This document shows, one piece after another, positions 35,021 to 44,233 of a stretch of 64,000 nt of DNA. Below the pieces are notes generated by a model. The model ran no database searches and had not been told where the DNA came from. It worked only from the letters and a program-made list of their open reading frames with translations. Source of the DNA: an uncultured Cyclobacteriaceae bacterium (GTDB taxonomy: Bacteria > Bacteroidota > Bacteroidia > Cytophagales > Cyclobacteriaceae); the NCBI GenBank assembly GCA_905479015.1, contig CAJQKV010000007.1, positions 62,001-126,000 on the forward strand. The letters are read 5' to 3'. Every line of letters starts with the position of its first letter. Position 1 is the stretch's first letter. Position numbers and translations under genes: made by a program.

Positions 35021-37990
35021 TCAATTTGGTGATTTCGTTGATTCAACTAAAGCTTTCAATACTGAAAATCTAGCATACGCATCTCTACTCGGCAGCTGAT
35101 CTGGTCCGTTGATTGAAGCATATAAATACTCAATTTGATTGATGATTTTAGGCTGCATATAAATCCCTTCTTCCATCACAAAAGAGGCTAATTGGGCTTG
35201 AATATATTCTAAACGCGCACCTTGCGCTGATTTTTTTTCTTGTTCAAGTCCATGAATATACTTTCTCACTTCTGTGAGTAATTTGACCAATTCAAGACCC
35301 AATGCTTCTTGCTGTTGAATCTCTGCTTCAGTCACACCCAAACTTAAGATTCTAGGATCCGTCAGTAACGTGAAATCCTGAATGGAAACGATTTCGCCAA
35401 CGGTTAATTTGACGCGATAGTCACCCGAAGCAACCTGTGGTCCATTTTTATATGTTCGCCTATCGCGCACATCCCAAGGACCCAAATGTCTCATATCCCA
35501 TTTGAATCTATGATAACCCATCGATTTAGAAAGTGATTGGTCCAATAAATAAGTGGTACTACTCAGGTCCATATTTCCAATGGTGTCTGTTACATCCCAT
35601 TTATCGCTCACGAATGTATTAAGGATCTCGCCAGCAGCATTCTCTATTTCCAAACGGATCGGCGTCTTAACCGAATCCGCAATAAAATAATCAAACAACA
35701 TGGCGGGACGTGGATAAAGATCACCCCCTGTTTTAGGATGTTTCATCCGGTAGGTATCCTTTGGTTTGAATAATTGAGTGATCTGTAATGCGAAATTAGG
35801 GGCATAAAGCGGAGTTAGATTATCTAAAACCCAAAAGCCTCGTCCCATAGTAGAGATTACCAAATCATCACGGTACACTTTAATATCGGTAACAGGAGTA
35901 ACGGGTAAATTCTGTTGAAAAGACTCCCATGATTTACCCCCATTTAAAGAGATAAATAAGCCACAATCCGTACCCGCATAAAGTAAATCAGGCAAGCTTG
36001 GGTCTTCTCTAATCACACGGGTTGGACAATCAATGGGTATGCCATTGGTTCCATCGGTCAGAAGTTCCCATTTTTTACCATAATCACTGGTTTTGTATAG
36101 ATAAGGTTTGTCATCTCCCAACTGATATCTCAGCACACTAAAATAGGCTTTGGCTGGATCGTGTGGTGAGGGCTCTACCGCATCTACTCTGCCTCCGCTA
36201 AGAAGTTTTGAAGGAGTCACATTTTTCCAGTTTTTCCCGCCGTCTCTGGTCATGTGAACAGGTCCATCATTGGACCCCACCCAAATCTGTCCAGGATCTA
36301 GTGGCGATTCTCTAATCGCATAAATCGTGCTGTAAAATTCCTCTCCGGTAATATCTCGTGTAATTGGACTCCCCGAAATGACTTGTTTATCTAACTCAAA
36401 GGCCGTGAGGTCAGGTGATATTATGTCCCATGTTTTCCCTTCATCTAGCGTTTTGTGTACATATTGGGAAGTATGATAAATCACCTTGGGGTCATGGGGA
36501 GAAACGTGAATAGGCGATACCCTTTGAAATCGAAACTTTAGATCTTTGGGGTTATGCCCATACATATTGGCTGCGCCCACATCATAGCTTCGCTCTAAGC
36601 CCGTTCGTTTGTCAAAAACTTTAAATCTCCCTTTGCAATTGGCGTAAACAATATTGTGATCGCCAGGCTTAGGTACTGCGGGTCCCGTCTCACAACCCCC
36701 TGTGTTGATGATCCATCCTCTGTTGCCATCTTGGAGACCATAAGGCGCCATGGAAGGCACCGCAATCGTCGTGTAATTATCCTGCTGACCCGCATAGAGC
36801 CAATATGGAAATTGATCATCTACTTCGACTTGATAAAGCTCAGCCGTCGGTTGATTGAATTGAGTACTCCAAGTTTTTCCTCCATTGTGCGTCACATTGG
36901 CACCGCCATCATTGGATTGAATGAATAAATTAGGATCATTGGGATTGATCCACATGTCGTGGTTATCTCCATGAGGCGATTGCATTCTATTCCAATTTTT
37001 ACCTCCGTCCGTTGATTTATAATAGCCTGTGGCCATAACAAACACATTTTCGGGATCAGTAGGGTCTACCTTTAAATTGGTATAATAAAAGGGTCGGGTG
37101 CGTATGGTCGCCTCATTAGAGATCAATACAAAGCTTTGCCCTTGATCATTTGATTTATACAATCCTCCTTCCGCTCCTGGGGCCTCAATAAGTGCATAAA
37201 CCAGTTTTGAATCTGCTGGGCACAACTCCAGATCAATTTTCCCTATCAGCCCTTTGGGGAGTCCCACAGTAATTTTTTCCCAACTTGATCCGCCATCATA
37301 GGATTTATAAATACCTCCCTCACTTGCCGTCCCTCCACTGATAATGGTCCACGGTTTTCGTTCTGCCTTCCACGCACTCGCAAACATTATTTGCGGATTT
37401 CCAGGTAAGAATTCAACATCGGAGATACCAACCGTTTCAGATATAAAAAGTACATTTTTCCAAGTTTTTCCACCGTCTTTGGTTTGGTATAGACCTCTTT
37501 CTGCATTGGCTTTAAAGGGATTGCCTATCGCTGCGGCATAAGCTATATTGTGATCATTTGGATGAATTAAAACACGACCAATCTGACCTGTTTTTTTAAG
37601 ACCCAAATGGATCCAATTTTGACCTGCATCAATAGATTTATACATGCCCTTCCCTGTGATCACATTGCTTCGCAAGCCATCAGAACCCGTCCCCACATAC
37701 AAAATGTTGGAATCTTTTGTAGCGACCGCAATGGCCCCTATGGAAGGTGTCTCAAAAAAACCATCAGAAATATTGTCCCATGAGATCCCATAATCTCTTG
37801 ACTTCCATAAGCCCCCTCCTGATGCTCCCATGTAAAAAGTACTAGGTTCTGATGGGACACCGGTTACGGCCGTGACTCTACCTCCTCTGATAGGACCGAC
37901 ATGACGGTACTTAAATAATGAAAAATCGCTTTGACACCATGACTGAAATATGAACAAAAATGAAAAAATGAAGAATAAATAATAACGCAT
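35021..37990 (-). CDS. large exported BNR/VPS10-type propeller protein (989 aa)
   Basis: A 989-residue exported protein (signal peptide ending QSWCQ) with many BNR/sortilin-type repeats of the form Y.S.DGG..W (for example LYQTKDGGKTWKNV, GIYKSYDGGSSWEKI, MTRDGGKNWKNVTP). They span about residues 20-730 as two propellers; a beta-rich and helical C-terminal part follows. Such proteins are common in Bacteroidota and often annotated 'glycosyl hydrolase', but no glycosidase catalytic residues can be identified. Periplasmic or surface location. A paralogue of the same layout is at 55773-58877. No co-transcribed partner. Confidence 0.85.
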   Translation of the reverse strand: MRYYLFFIFSFLFIFQSWCQSDFSLFKYRHVGPIRGGRVTAVTGVPSEPSTFYMGASGGGLWKSRDYGISWDNISDGFFETPSIGAIAVATKDSNILYVGTGSDGLRSNVITGKGMYKSIDAGQNWIHLGLKKTGQIGRVLIHPNDHNIAYAAAIGNPFKANAERGLYQTKDGGKTWKNVLFISETVGISDVEFLPGNPQIMFASAWKAERKPWTIISGGTASEGGIYKSYDGGSSWEKITVGLPKGLIGKIDLELCPADSKLVYALIEAPGAEGGLYKSNDQGQSFVLISNEATIRTRPFYYTNLKVDPTDPENVFVMATGYYKSTDGGKNWNRMQSPHGDNHDMWINPNDPNLFIQSNDGGANVTHNGGKTWSTQFNQPTAELYQVEVDDQFPYWLYAGQQDNYTTIAVPSMAPYGLQDGNRGWIINTGGCETGPAVPKPGDHNIVYANCKGRFKVFDKRTGLERSYDVGAANMYGHNPKDLKFRFQRVSPIHVSPHDPKVIYHTSQYVHKTLDEGKTWDIISPDLTAFELDKQVISGSPITRDITGEEFYSTIYAIRESPLDPGQIWVGSNDGPVHMTRDGGKNWKNVTPSKLLSGGRVDAVEPSPHDPAKAYFSVLRYQLGDDKPYLYKTSDYGKKWELLTDGTNGIPIDCPTRVIREDPSLPDLLYAGTDCGLFISLNGGKSWESFQQNLPVTPVTDIKVYRDDLVISTMGRGFWVLDNLTPLYAPNFALQITQLFKPKDTYRMKHPKTGGDLYPRPAMLFDYFIADSVKTPIRLEIENAAGEILNTFVSDKWDVTDTIGNMDLSSTTYLLDQSLSKSMGYHRFKWDMRHLGPWDVRDRRTYKNGPQVASGDYRVKLTVGEIVSIQDFTLLTDPRILSLGVTEAEIQQQEALGLELVKLLTEVRKYIHGLEQEKKSAQGARLEYIQAQLASFVMEEGIYMQPKIINQIEYLYASINGPDQLPSRDAYARFSVLKALVESTKSPN

Positions 37991-38171
37991 AATAATCTGT
38001 TTCCCTCTAAGTTAAACACAACACCCTTAAACCCAATAATCATATATTATGAAAGGTCGTTTACGGATATTTTCGGAAAATAAAATGCTTAATCTCTAGT
38101 TACGACGATTAAATAATTAACCTGATCACCCAGAAAATTTATTGTGATTCTCGAAAATCCAAAAATAACGC

Positions 38172-40406
38172 TTACTGCAAAAGACGTACTTTGACTGATT
38201 TACTGGCAGGGGTATTACTTTTTCGTGCTTTTAATTCTAGAGGAATCAACACATTACATTCTGGAAAATAAGTCGCAATACAACCCTTTGGAATCTCATA
38301 AGCTACTATTTTCAGTCCCGAAACTTCTCTTTTCCTGCCTCCATAACTGTTATAAAGAGTGACCGGAAGATCAATATCTAAATCATGCTTTTCAACATCT
38401 TTTTTATTCATTAGAACTATTTTTCGGGTCCCGTAAATCCCTCGATAACGATCATCTAAGCCATAGATGGTGGTATTAAATTGATCGTGGCTTCGAATCG
38501 TCATCATGAGTAATTCATCTGGGTCGATTTGATAGTTGGGAAGTTCATTTACGGTAAACCTCGCTTTGCCGATGTCATTGGTAAATTGTTGATTTCGTGG
38601 TCCATTGGGCAAATCGAAAATACCGTCTTTCTTGAGCTTCTCATTGAAAGATTCAAAGCCAACAACAGCTTTACTTATCAGGGTTCGAATTCTATCATAA
38701 TCATCAATCAATGTATGCCAATCAACAATATCATTTCCTATGGTTCTAGATGCAATCTGAGCGATGATATGAGGTTCACTCAAAAGACGGTCCGTATGTG
38801 ATTTCACAAAGCCCCGCGTGGTATGTACCGTCCCCATGGAATTCTCTACCGTTAATGTTTGAGGGCCCGACTTTTCAATAATGGTATCGGTCCTGCCTAA
38901 ACAAGGTAAAATCAATCCTATCTCACCATGGTGTAGGTGGGATCGATTCAGTTTGGTTGAAATATGCACTGAAAGTTGGGTCTGCTCCAAGGCCTGTGTC
39001 GTATAATCCGTATCTGGAGCCGCTGATAAAAAATTACCCCCAAGTGATATGAAATATTTTCCTGGTTCTTTGTGCATCAATGCTATGGCTTGCACGACAT
39101 CTACTCCGTGTTTTCTAGGAGGCTCAAATCCAAAGGTCGCCGCTAAGGTGTCTAAAAATTGTTTGGAAGGCTTCTCCCATATACCCATGCTTCTATCTCC
39201 CTGGACGTTACTGTGGCCGCGCACAGGGCAGGTTCCTGCGCCCTCCTTACCAATACTTCCTTTCAGCAATAACAGATTAACAATCTCTTGAATATTGTCT
39301 ACTGCATTGACATGTTGGGTTAAACCCATGGCCCAACAAGCAATGATTTTATCCTTTTTACAGAGCCAATCTATCAGAACCTCAATTTGAGAGACTTCTA
39401 GACCGGTGCGCTCAACCAGGGAATGATAATCCTGAGATTTAATTTCGGTAATGAATGCCTCAAATCCTTCGGTTTTTTGAGCAATGAAATCCTGATCTAT
39501 GATTTCAGGAGATTTTTCTGCCTCTTCTAGTAACCTAAGTAGCAAAATTTTGAGCAGGGCCACATCTTCATTGATTTTGACCTGCAAATACAAATCCGCA
39601 AGATCAGTTCCTTGTCCCAATATCCCAGAAACCGCCTGTGGATTGTTGAATTTCAATAATCCTGCCTCCTTCAGTGGATTAATCACGACGACCTTAGCCC
39701 CCTGCTTCTTGGCTTTTTCCAAAGCGGATAACATCCTGGGGTGATTGGTGCCTGGATTTTGTCCAAATATCAAAATCAATTCGGCATGATAAAAATCTTC
39801 GAGCTTGACCGTTCCTTTGCCTATGCCTAAGGTATGATTTAAGGCAACGCCACTGGACTCATGGCACATGTTTGAGCAATCTGGTAAATTATTGGTACCA
39901 AAAATTCGGATAAATAATTGATACAAAAAAGCCGCCTCATTACTCGTCCTACCCGAGGTGTAGAATATGGCGTCATCAGGACTTATGCGCTGGTTTAAAT
40001 GAGATGCGATGAGATCAAAAGCTTCATCCCATGAAATGGAGGTATAATTTTTCTCCCCTTTTCTTACCCTCATCGGCGTTACAAGCCGCCCTTGCTGACC
40101 CAACCAATAATCAGATTGATTTCTGAGGCTGTTGATTGAATGTTTGGAAAAAAAAGAAGCATCTACACTACGGTCGGTGGCCTCTTCCGCGATTGCCTTG
40201 ACCCCATTCTCACAAAACTCGCCCAAATTGGATCGATGATCAGGATCGGGCCATGCACAACCCGGACAATCGGTACCGCCTTTTTGATTTAAGGGAGCTA
40301 GAACCTTCCAAGTTTTTACAGGGCTCATTGATTTCAATGCCATACGCATGGAATGGAAAACAGCTTTTAGGCCAGCGGCACTTTTAGAGGGTTCTTTTAT
40401 CTTCAC
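38172..40406 (-). CDS. YdeP/FdhF-type molybdopterin oxidoreductase
   Basis: A 744-residue molybdopterin oxidoreductase of the YdeP type ('FdhF/YdeP family'). It begins with TDCPGCAWPDPDHR instead of a full four-Cys ferredoxin-like motif, then has the bis-MGD domain blocks TSGRTSNEAAFLYQLF, NNLPDCSNMCHESSG and FGQNPGTNHPRML, and the C-terminal molydopterin dinucleotide-binding barrel (LMMTIRSHDQFNTTIYG). No signal peptide, so cytoplasmic. YdeP-type proteins are linked to acid resistance in E. coli; the substrate is not known. The GTG start fits. It is monocistronic here. With the SorA-like enzyme this makes two molybdoenzymes in the window. Confidence 0.9.
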   Translation of the reverse strand: MKIKEPSKSAAGLKAVFHSMRMALKSMSPVKTWKVLAPLNQKGGTDCPGCAWPDPDHRSNLGEFCENGVKAIAEEATDRSVDASFFSKHSINSLRNQSDYWLGQQGRLVTPMRVRKGEKNYTSISWDEAFDLIASHLNQRISPDDAIFYTSGRTSNEAAFLYQLFIRIFGTNNLPDCSNMCHESSGVALNHTLGIGKGTVKLEDFYHAELILIFGQNPGTNHPRMLSALEKAKKQGAKVVVINPLKEAGLLKFNNPQAVSGILGQGTDLADLYLQVKINEDVALLKILLLRLLEEAEKSPEIIDQDFIAQKTEGFEAFITEIKSQDYHSLVERTGLEVSQIEVLIDWLCKKDKIIACWAMGLTQHVNAVDNIQEIVNLLLLKGSIGKEGAGTCPVRGHSNVQGDRSMGIWEKPSKQFLDTLAATFGFEPPRKHGVDVVQAIALMHKEPGKYFISLGGNFLSAAPDTDYTTQALEQTQLSVHISTKLNRSHLHHGEIGLILPCLGRTDTIIEKSGPQTLTVENSMGTVHTTRGFVKSHTDRLLSEPHIIAQIASRTIGNDIVDWHTLIDDYDRIRTLISKAVVGFESFNEKLKKDGIFDLPNGPRNQQFTNDIGKARFTVNELPNYQIDPDELLMMTIRSHDQFNTTIYGLDDRYRGIYGTRKIVLMNKKDVEKHDLDIDLPVTLYNSYGGRKREVSGLKIVAYEIPKGCIATYFPECNVLIPLELKARKSNTPASKSVKVRLLQ

Positions 40407-40666
40407 TAGATGATCCTATCTCAGAATTATACTCTGCCATAAGTTAGATAAATGTCAATAGATAGTCAAGGTAAAGTGGAACTAATCATGCAGAGGCCTG
40501 AGGTAAAAGGACTGAAAGAATAAAATACGCCCCAAGTATTCTTGGTAGCTCCGCTCTGAAGTTGGAATGATCAATGGATGGAGGAATTACCCAGTTACTT
40601 TCCTAGGATTCATAAGATTTTTTGTGCGCTCTCAAAAATTACGAATTGAGAAGTATCCTCTGAAAA

Positions 40667-40699
40667 CAAAAAAACATCCACTTTTTTAAGTGGATGTTT
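40667..40699 (-). terminator. Rho-independent terminator after tRNA-Lys
   Basis: On the minus strand, 12 bases after the tRNA 3' end, a perfect 12-bp stem (AAACATCCACTT / AAGTGGATGTTT, 40672-40683 and 40688-40699) with a four-base loop is followed by a T-run. It ends the tRNA transcript. The rest of 40407-40666 shows no gene or structure I can support. Confidence 0.85.
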
Positions 40700-40710
40700 C
40701 TATTAAACAG

Positions 40711-40783
40711 TGATCCGTCTGGGGTTCGAACCCAGGACCCTCTCCTTAAAAGGGAGATGCTCTACCAGCTGAGCTAACGAATC
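40711..40783 (-). tRNA. tRNA-Lys (anticodon TTT)
   Basis: A 73-nt cloverleaf: acceptor stem GATTCGT/ACGGATC (one G-T wobble), D-arm GCTC AGCTGGTA GAGC, anticodon arm TCTCC CTTTTAA GGAGA, five-base variable loop, T-arm CTGGG TTCGAAC CCCAG and discriminator A. The anticodon is TTT (Lys). CCA is not encoded. A terminator lies directly downstream. Confidence 0.97.
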
Positions 40784-40879
40784 GTTACTATTTTTAACAA
40801 AAAATCATTGGGTTTATAACCGTTCCTTTGATTAATTTGCGGTGCAAAACTATGCAGCCATTCTACAAAATCAAACTAA

Positions 40880-41587
40880 ATGAAATATAAGTTTTTATTA
40901 TTTTTATTATTTCCCATTTTGACCGCCTTAGACAGCAACGCTGATCCCAAATTATTTGAGGCCGATTCTCTATTCAGGTCGAAGAAATACACTGAATCAA
41001 AATCAATATTCAGTGAGATAACTGCGATGGGTAAAGCGAGTCCCGCCCTTTTACTAAAAATGGCTTACATAGACGAGGGACTTGGTGACTATGTTCAAGC
41101 ACTCTTTCATTTGAACAGTTATTATTCGATGACTTCAAATGAACAAGCATTAGATAAGATGAGAAGTATTGCAGAGAAAAAGGACTTAGTGGGTTATAAA
41201 TATTCAGATTATAGCTTTTTTAGAAATTTATTGACTAAATTTAAAGGAGAAATTGAAATGTGCCTATGTTCGATTTTACTGCTTTTAAGTTTTTTGAGCT
41301 TTCGGAAAAAACAAGCAATGAAAGCTTTTCGACCCATCATCTATATCCAAATAGGTTTGGTTTTTATCTTCGGCCTATGGGTCAACGATGTATTTGAATA
41401 TGACCGAGCCATCATCAATGCAGACAACGTCATACTTATGTCCGCACCTTCTGCAGGTGCTGAACCCGTAGAGATTATTGAAAAGGGTCACCTCATTGAG
41501 GTATTAAGTAGACATGATACGTGGGTGAAAATTCTCTGGTACGATCAAGAGGTCTTTATCAAAACTCAAAAACTACTGTTTATTTGA
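40880..41587 (+). CDS. BatE-like protein with TPR and SH3-type domains
   Basis: A 235-residue exported or membrane protein: signal-like N-terminus (KFLLFLLFPILTAL), TPR-like helices (about 25-90: FEADSLFRSKKYTESKSIF, then a second unit), two membrane segments (about 125-142 and 152-165), and a C-terminal bacterial SH3-like domain (ADNVILMSAPSAGAEPVEIIEKGHLIEVL...WVKILW). This is the layout of BatE from the Bacteroidota aerotolerance (bat) operon. No BatA-D or MoxR genes are adjacent, so it is an orphan. It probably binds peptide or protein partners at the membrane. It overlaps the convergent T9SS cargo gene by 8 bases. Confidence 0.75.
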   Translation: MKYKFLLFLLFPILTALDSNADPKLFEADSLFRSKKYTESKSIFSEITAMGKASPALLLKMAYIDEGLGDYVQALFHLNSYYSMTSNEQALDKMRSIAEKKDLVGYKYSDYSFFRNLLTKFKGEIEMCLCSILLLLSFLSFRKKQAMKAFRPIIYIQIGLVFIFGLWVNDVFEYDRAIINADNVILMSAPSAGAEPVEIIEKGHLIEVLSRHDTWVKILWYDQEVFIKTQKLLFI

Positions 41588-44141
41588 GTAATAATAAATA
41601 ACCGTTATAATCGGTTTTTGAAAAGTTTAATAGATAATAATATACACCCGTGGGCGCCTCCTTTCCCTTCCAAACAAAGGATCGTTCTTTACTGAAAAAT
41701 ACCTGAACGCCTACGCGATTGTAGATGGCCACGTACTCAAAAGCATCTTCACAATTGTCCGGTGGTAAATTTTGACTGGAGTCATCATAGCCCGATAAGC
41801 TGAATACATCATTAAATCCATCTCCATTCGGCGAAAAGGCATTTGGAGGTAAAAAACCTTCAAATCTATCCCTGGTTTCTACTATTTCAAAGCGTATTCT
41901 CGTCGTATCGTATGCTGACAGTGGACAATGATCATCTTCGGCAATAAAAATTAAATCATAAGTTGAGGCAGCACCCTTTCTCAATAGGGAACATTCTGGT
42001 TGCCAATACAATGTAGTAGCTACCGCACCCTGTCCCATTTGCGTCTCCATCTGTAAGGACGGAGAACTGGGCCTTCTAAACGCTTCGGAAAAGCCCAAAC
42101 TGATGCTATCCTCCGTGTCGAAATCAAATGCCTCAATCTGCAGACTGTAGGCTTCATTTACCTCTAATTGTATGGGTTCAAATCGATCAATAACCGGACT
42201 TTGATTCACTGGTGTAACTACGTTGACCACAAACCTCACCGTATCCGTATTGGTAACATTGCATTTATCTTCATCCTCAGCCAAAAAAAAGAACTCAAAC
42301 CGATCTACACCAGAGGTAGATAAATAAGCACAGTCAGCCGTCCAACTAAAATCAGCTTCAGTACTACTTTCACCTGGCCTTTCTTGAAAACCTACACCTA
42401 TGGCATTGGGATTGAACCCAACTCCATCCAAACGTAAGCTGATAAGATCTCCATCTTCATCTTCACTGAAAATGGTAAAATCTAGGATTTCCCTAGGCTC
42501 AATGGTCACCTCAAAATCTGGATAGCTTGGAATAGATATGATGGGTACGGTATTGGAAGGAAGATCTAGAGATAGATCATATTGGGCAAAATTAAGGTTT
42601 GAATTTTGACAGGTATCGGCATCTTCTACCCTTACAAAAACATCAAACTGCTGTCTCATTGAGAAATCATATACACCACATTGCGTATCCCAAACCAAAA
42701 CTGCCCCTAAATTACCTGCAGAACTATCTGTTTTTTCCAACGAAAATCCATAAATACTAGGATCTGCAACCCCTGTTATGAAATAATCTATACTCAAATC
42801 ATCCAGGTCTTCATCACTGGCAAGGATGTGAAATTCTATACGCTCACCTTCTGAAATAAGTGTGTCGACATACGTAACCTCATAGGTGGGGAAAGTATTG
42901 GGTGGGGGCTCCACCTGTATGCTCAAGCGTAAGGTATCTAGTTGAGGTAGTGGACAGGCATCATCTCCGGCAATTAAATCGACAATGAAAGGTATGCTGG
43001 TAAGTGGTGGACAACCAGGCGCACAAACCTCAATGATCAATGAATCAGATTCAACATCTTCATAAATATTAAATTCAAAAATATCATTTACCTCTTCCTC
43101 AAAATTAACGCCTTCCGCCCTTAAACTGATGGTTTCTCCAGGACTGATGTTTCTCACAATAAAGTCAAAACATTTATCATCCGACAGGCTATAATACAAT
43201 ACATCTGTCTCTGGAATAAAATCTTCATTATCAGGGATTTGAACCCCCACTATCGGAGGATCAGGAGGATCACAACCTTCAGATCTTACCAGTAGTTGAA
43301 AATCCCGTTGTACTTGACCTATTTTTAACCCTGCTCTATATTCCTCCACTACCACAGAAAACAAATACAATCCCGATTCAATCGGATTCACGCGTAATAA
43401 CCCACGGTCGCTTATGGTGAGGCTGGGATCTCCTGTAATCATATGGTCCAAATCATAGCCCTCCGCAAAAAATACCAGTGGATGCGGTGCGGGTTGAGGA
43501 ATAGGCAAGGCGACGGCGGAAGATGAATTCAAAGGCGTAGCTAGTGAATAAACCAAAGAATCTCCATCGGGATCTGTTCCTGTAAATTCTGTATAATAGA
43601 GTTGATTGATACAAGCATAATCTCCCAAAGGAGAAAAAAGCTGAGGTGAAGAATTGACAAACGCCTGGTTATCCACCCCCCACAATGGAGGTATTTCAGT
43701 AACATATTTCATACCTGTCCCCCCTGGATTTATAATGTTTTTAATTCCTGCATTCCTACAGCAACGCTCCCAAACAAGGGAATAACCTCCAGCATCAGCA
43801 TAATCTTCAGGATTTAAAGTCACCACTCCACTCCAAATTATTCTCGAGGTAATCAATTGCTCCCAAGAACATTCTGGATTGGTATAATTTACTAAGAATT
43901 CAGCCTCTAGATTCAATATATGATTGGACATTTCTGCCCCATCTGAATTTCTGAAAATATATACCCGAACTTGACTTTCTGGATTGGGATTATCCGTTTG
44001 AAATCGATCAAAATACTGAACTAAATTGATCCGATATTCACCTGCCGATACCATCGCAAATTCAATCTCACCTCCCACTATATGATAAGCCATACCCGGG
44101 ACTGTCAAAAAAATAATAATGAAAGAAAAAAGATTTTTCAT
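41580..44141 (-). CDS. large secreted protein with type B T9SS C-terminal domain
   Basis: An 853-residue exported protein (signal peptide ending GMAYH). Cadherin/PKD-like beta repeats (about 160-760) recur with calcium-site-like acidic stretches such as EFTGTDPDGDSLVYSL, DEDLDDL and SEDEDGDL. The C-terminus is a 'gliding CHU' type B sorting domain (PPNAFSPNGDGFNDVF... APTGVYYYLL...GYLLLLK) used by the type IX secretion system. It should be carried across the outer membrane and released or attached at the surface. Function is likely adhesion or surface structure. It is the clearest T9SS marker in the window. Confidence 0.9.
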   Translation of the reverse strand: MKNLFSFIIIFLTVPGMAYHIVGGEIEFAMVSAGEYRINLVQYFDRFQTDNPNPESQVRVYIFRNSDGAEMSNHILNLEAEFLVNYTNPECSWEQLITSRIIWSGVVTLNPEDYADAGGYSLVWERCCRNAGIKNIINPGGTGMKYVTEIPPLWGVDNQAFVNSSPQLFSPLGDYACINQLYYTEFTGTDPDGDSLVYSLATPLNSSSAVALPIPQPAPHPLVFFAEGYDLDHMITGDPSLTISDRGLLRVNPIESGLYLFSVVVEEYRAGLKIGQVQRDFQLLVRSEGCDPPDPPIVGVQIPDNEDFIPETDVLYYSLSDDKCFDFIVRNISPGETISLRAEGVNFEEEVNDIFEFNIYEDVESDSLIIEVCAPGCPPLTSIPFIVDLIAGDDACPLPQLDTLRLSIQVEPPPNTFPTYEVTYVDTLISEGERIEFHILASDEDLDDLSIDYFITGVADPSIYGFSLEKTDSSAGNLGAVLVWDTQCGVYDFSMRQQFDVFVRVEDADTCQNSNLNFAQYDLSLDLPSNTVPIISIPSYPDFEVTIEPREILDFTIFSEDEDGDLISLRLDGVGFNPNAIGVGFQERPGESSTEADFSWTADCAYLSTSGVDRFEFFFLAEDEDKCNVTNTDTVRFVVNVVTPVNQSPVIDRFEPIQLEVNEAYSLQIEAFDFDTEDSISLGFSEAFRRPSSPSLQMETQMGQGAVATTLYWQPECSLLRKGAASTYDLIFIAEDDHCPLSAYDTTRIRFEIVETRDRFEGFLPPNAFSPNGDGFNDVFSLSGYDDSSQNLPPDNCEDAFEYVAIYNRVGVQVFFSKERSFVWKGKEAPTGVYYYLLNFSKTDYNGYLLLLK

Positions 44142-44219
44142 ACTTAGAAGTAAAGGCAGCTAATCTAACTTAGATCCTAAGAATGAGCAAACATTAGAAC
44201 GGTAATCCATCACAATTAT

Positions 44220-44227
44220 TACTTTTG
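44220..44227 (+). promoter_or_regulatory. possible rlmD -7 promoter element
   Basis: TACTTTTG matches TAnnTTTG exactly, 6 bases before the rlmD ATG at 44234. If used it would give an almost leaderless mRNA. No good -33 TTG precedes it, so the call is weak. Confidence 0.3.
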
Positions 44228-44233
44228 CGCAAC

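Noticed and set aside
38172-40406. Formate dehydrogenase assignment for the molybdoenzyme
   Set aside because: No selenocysteine/Cys formate site or four-Cys N-terminal cluster typical of FdhF proper; the YdeP-type call fits better.
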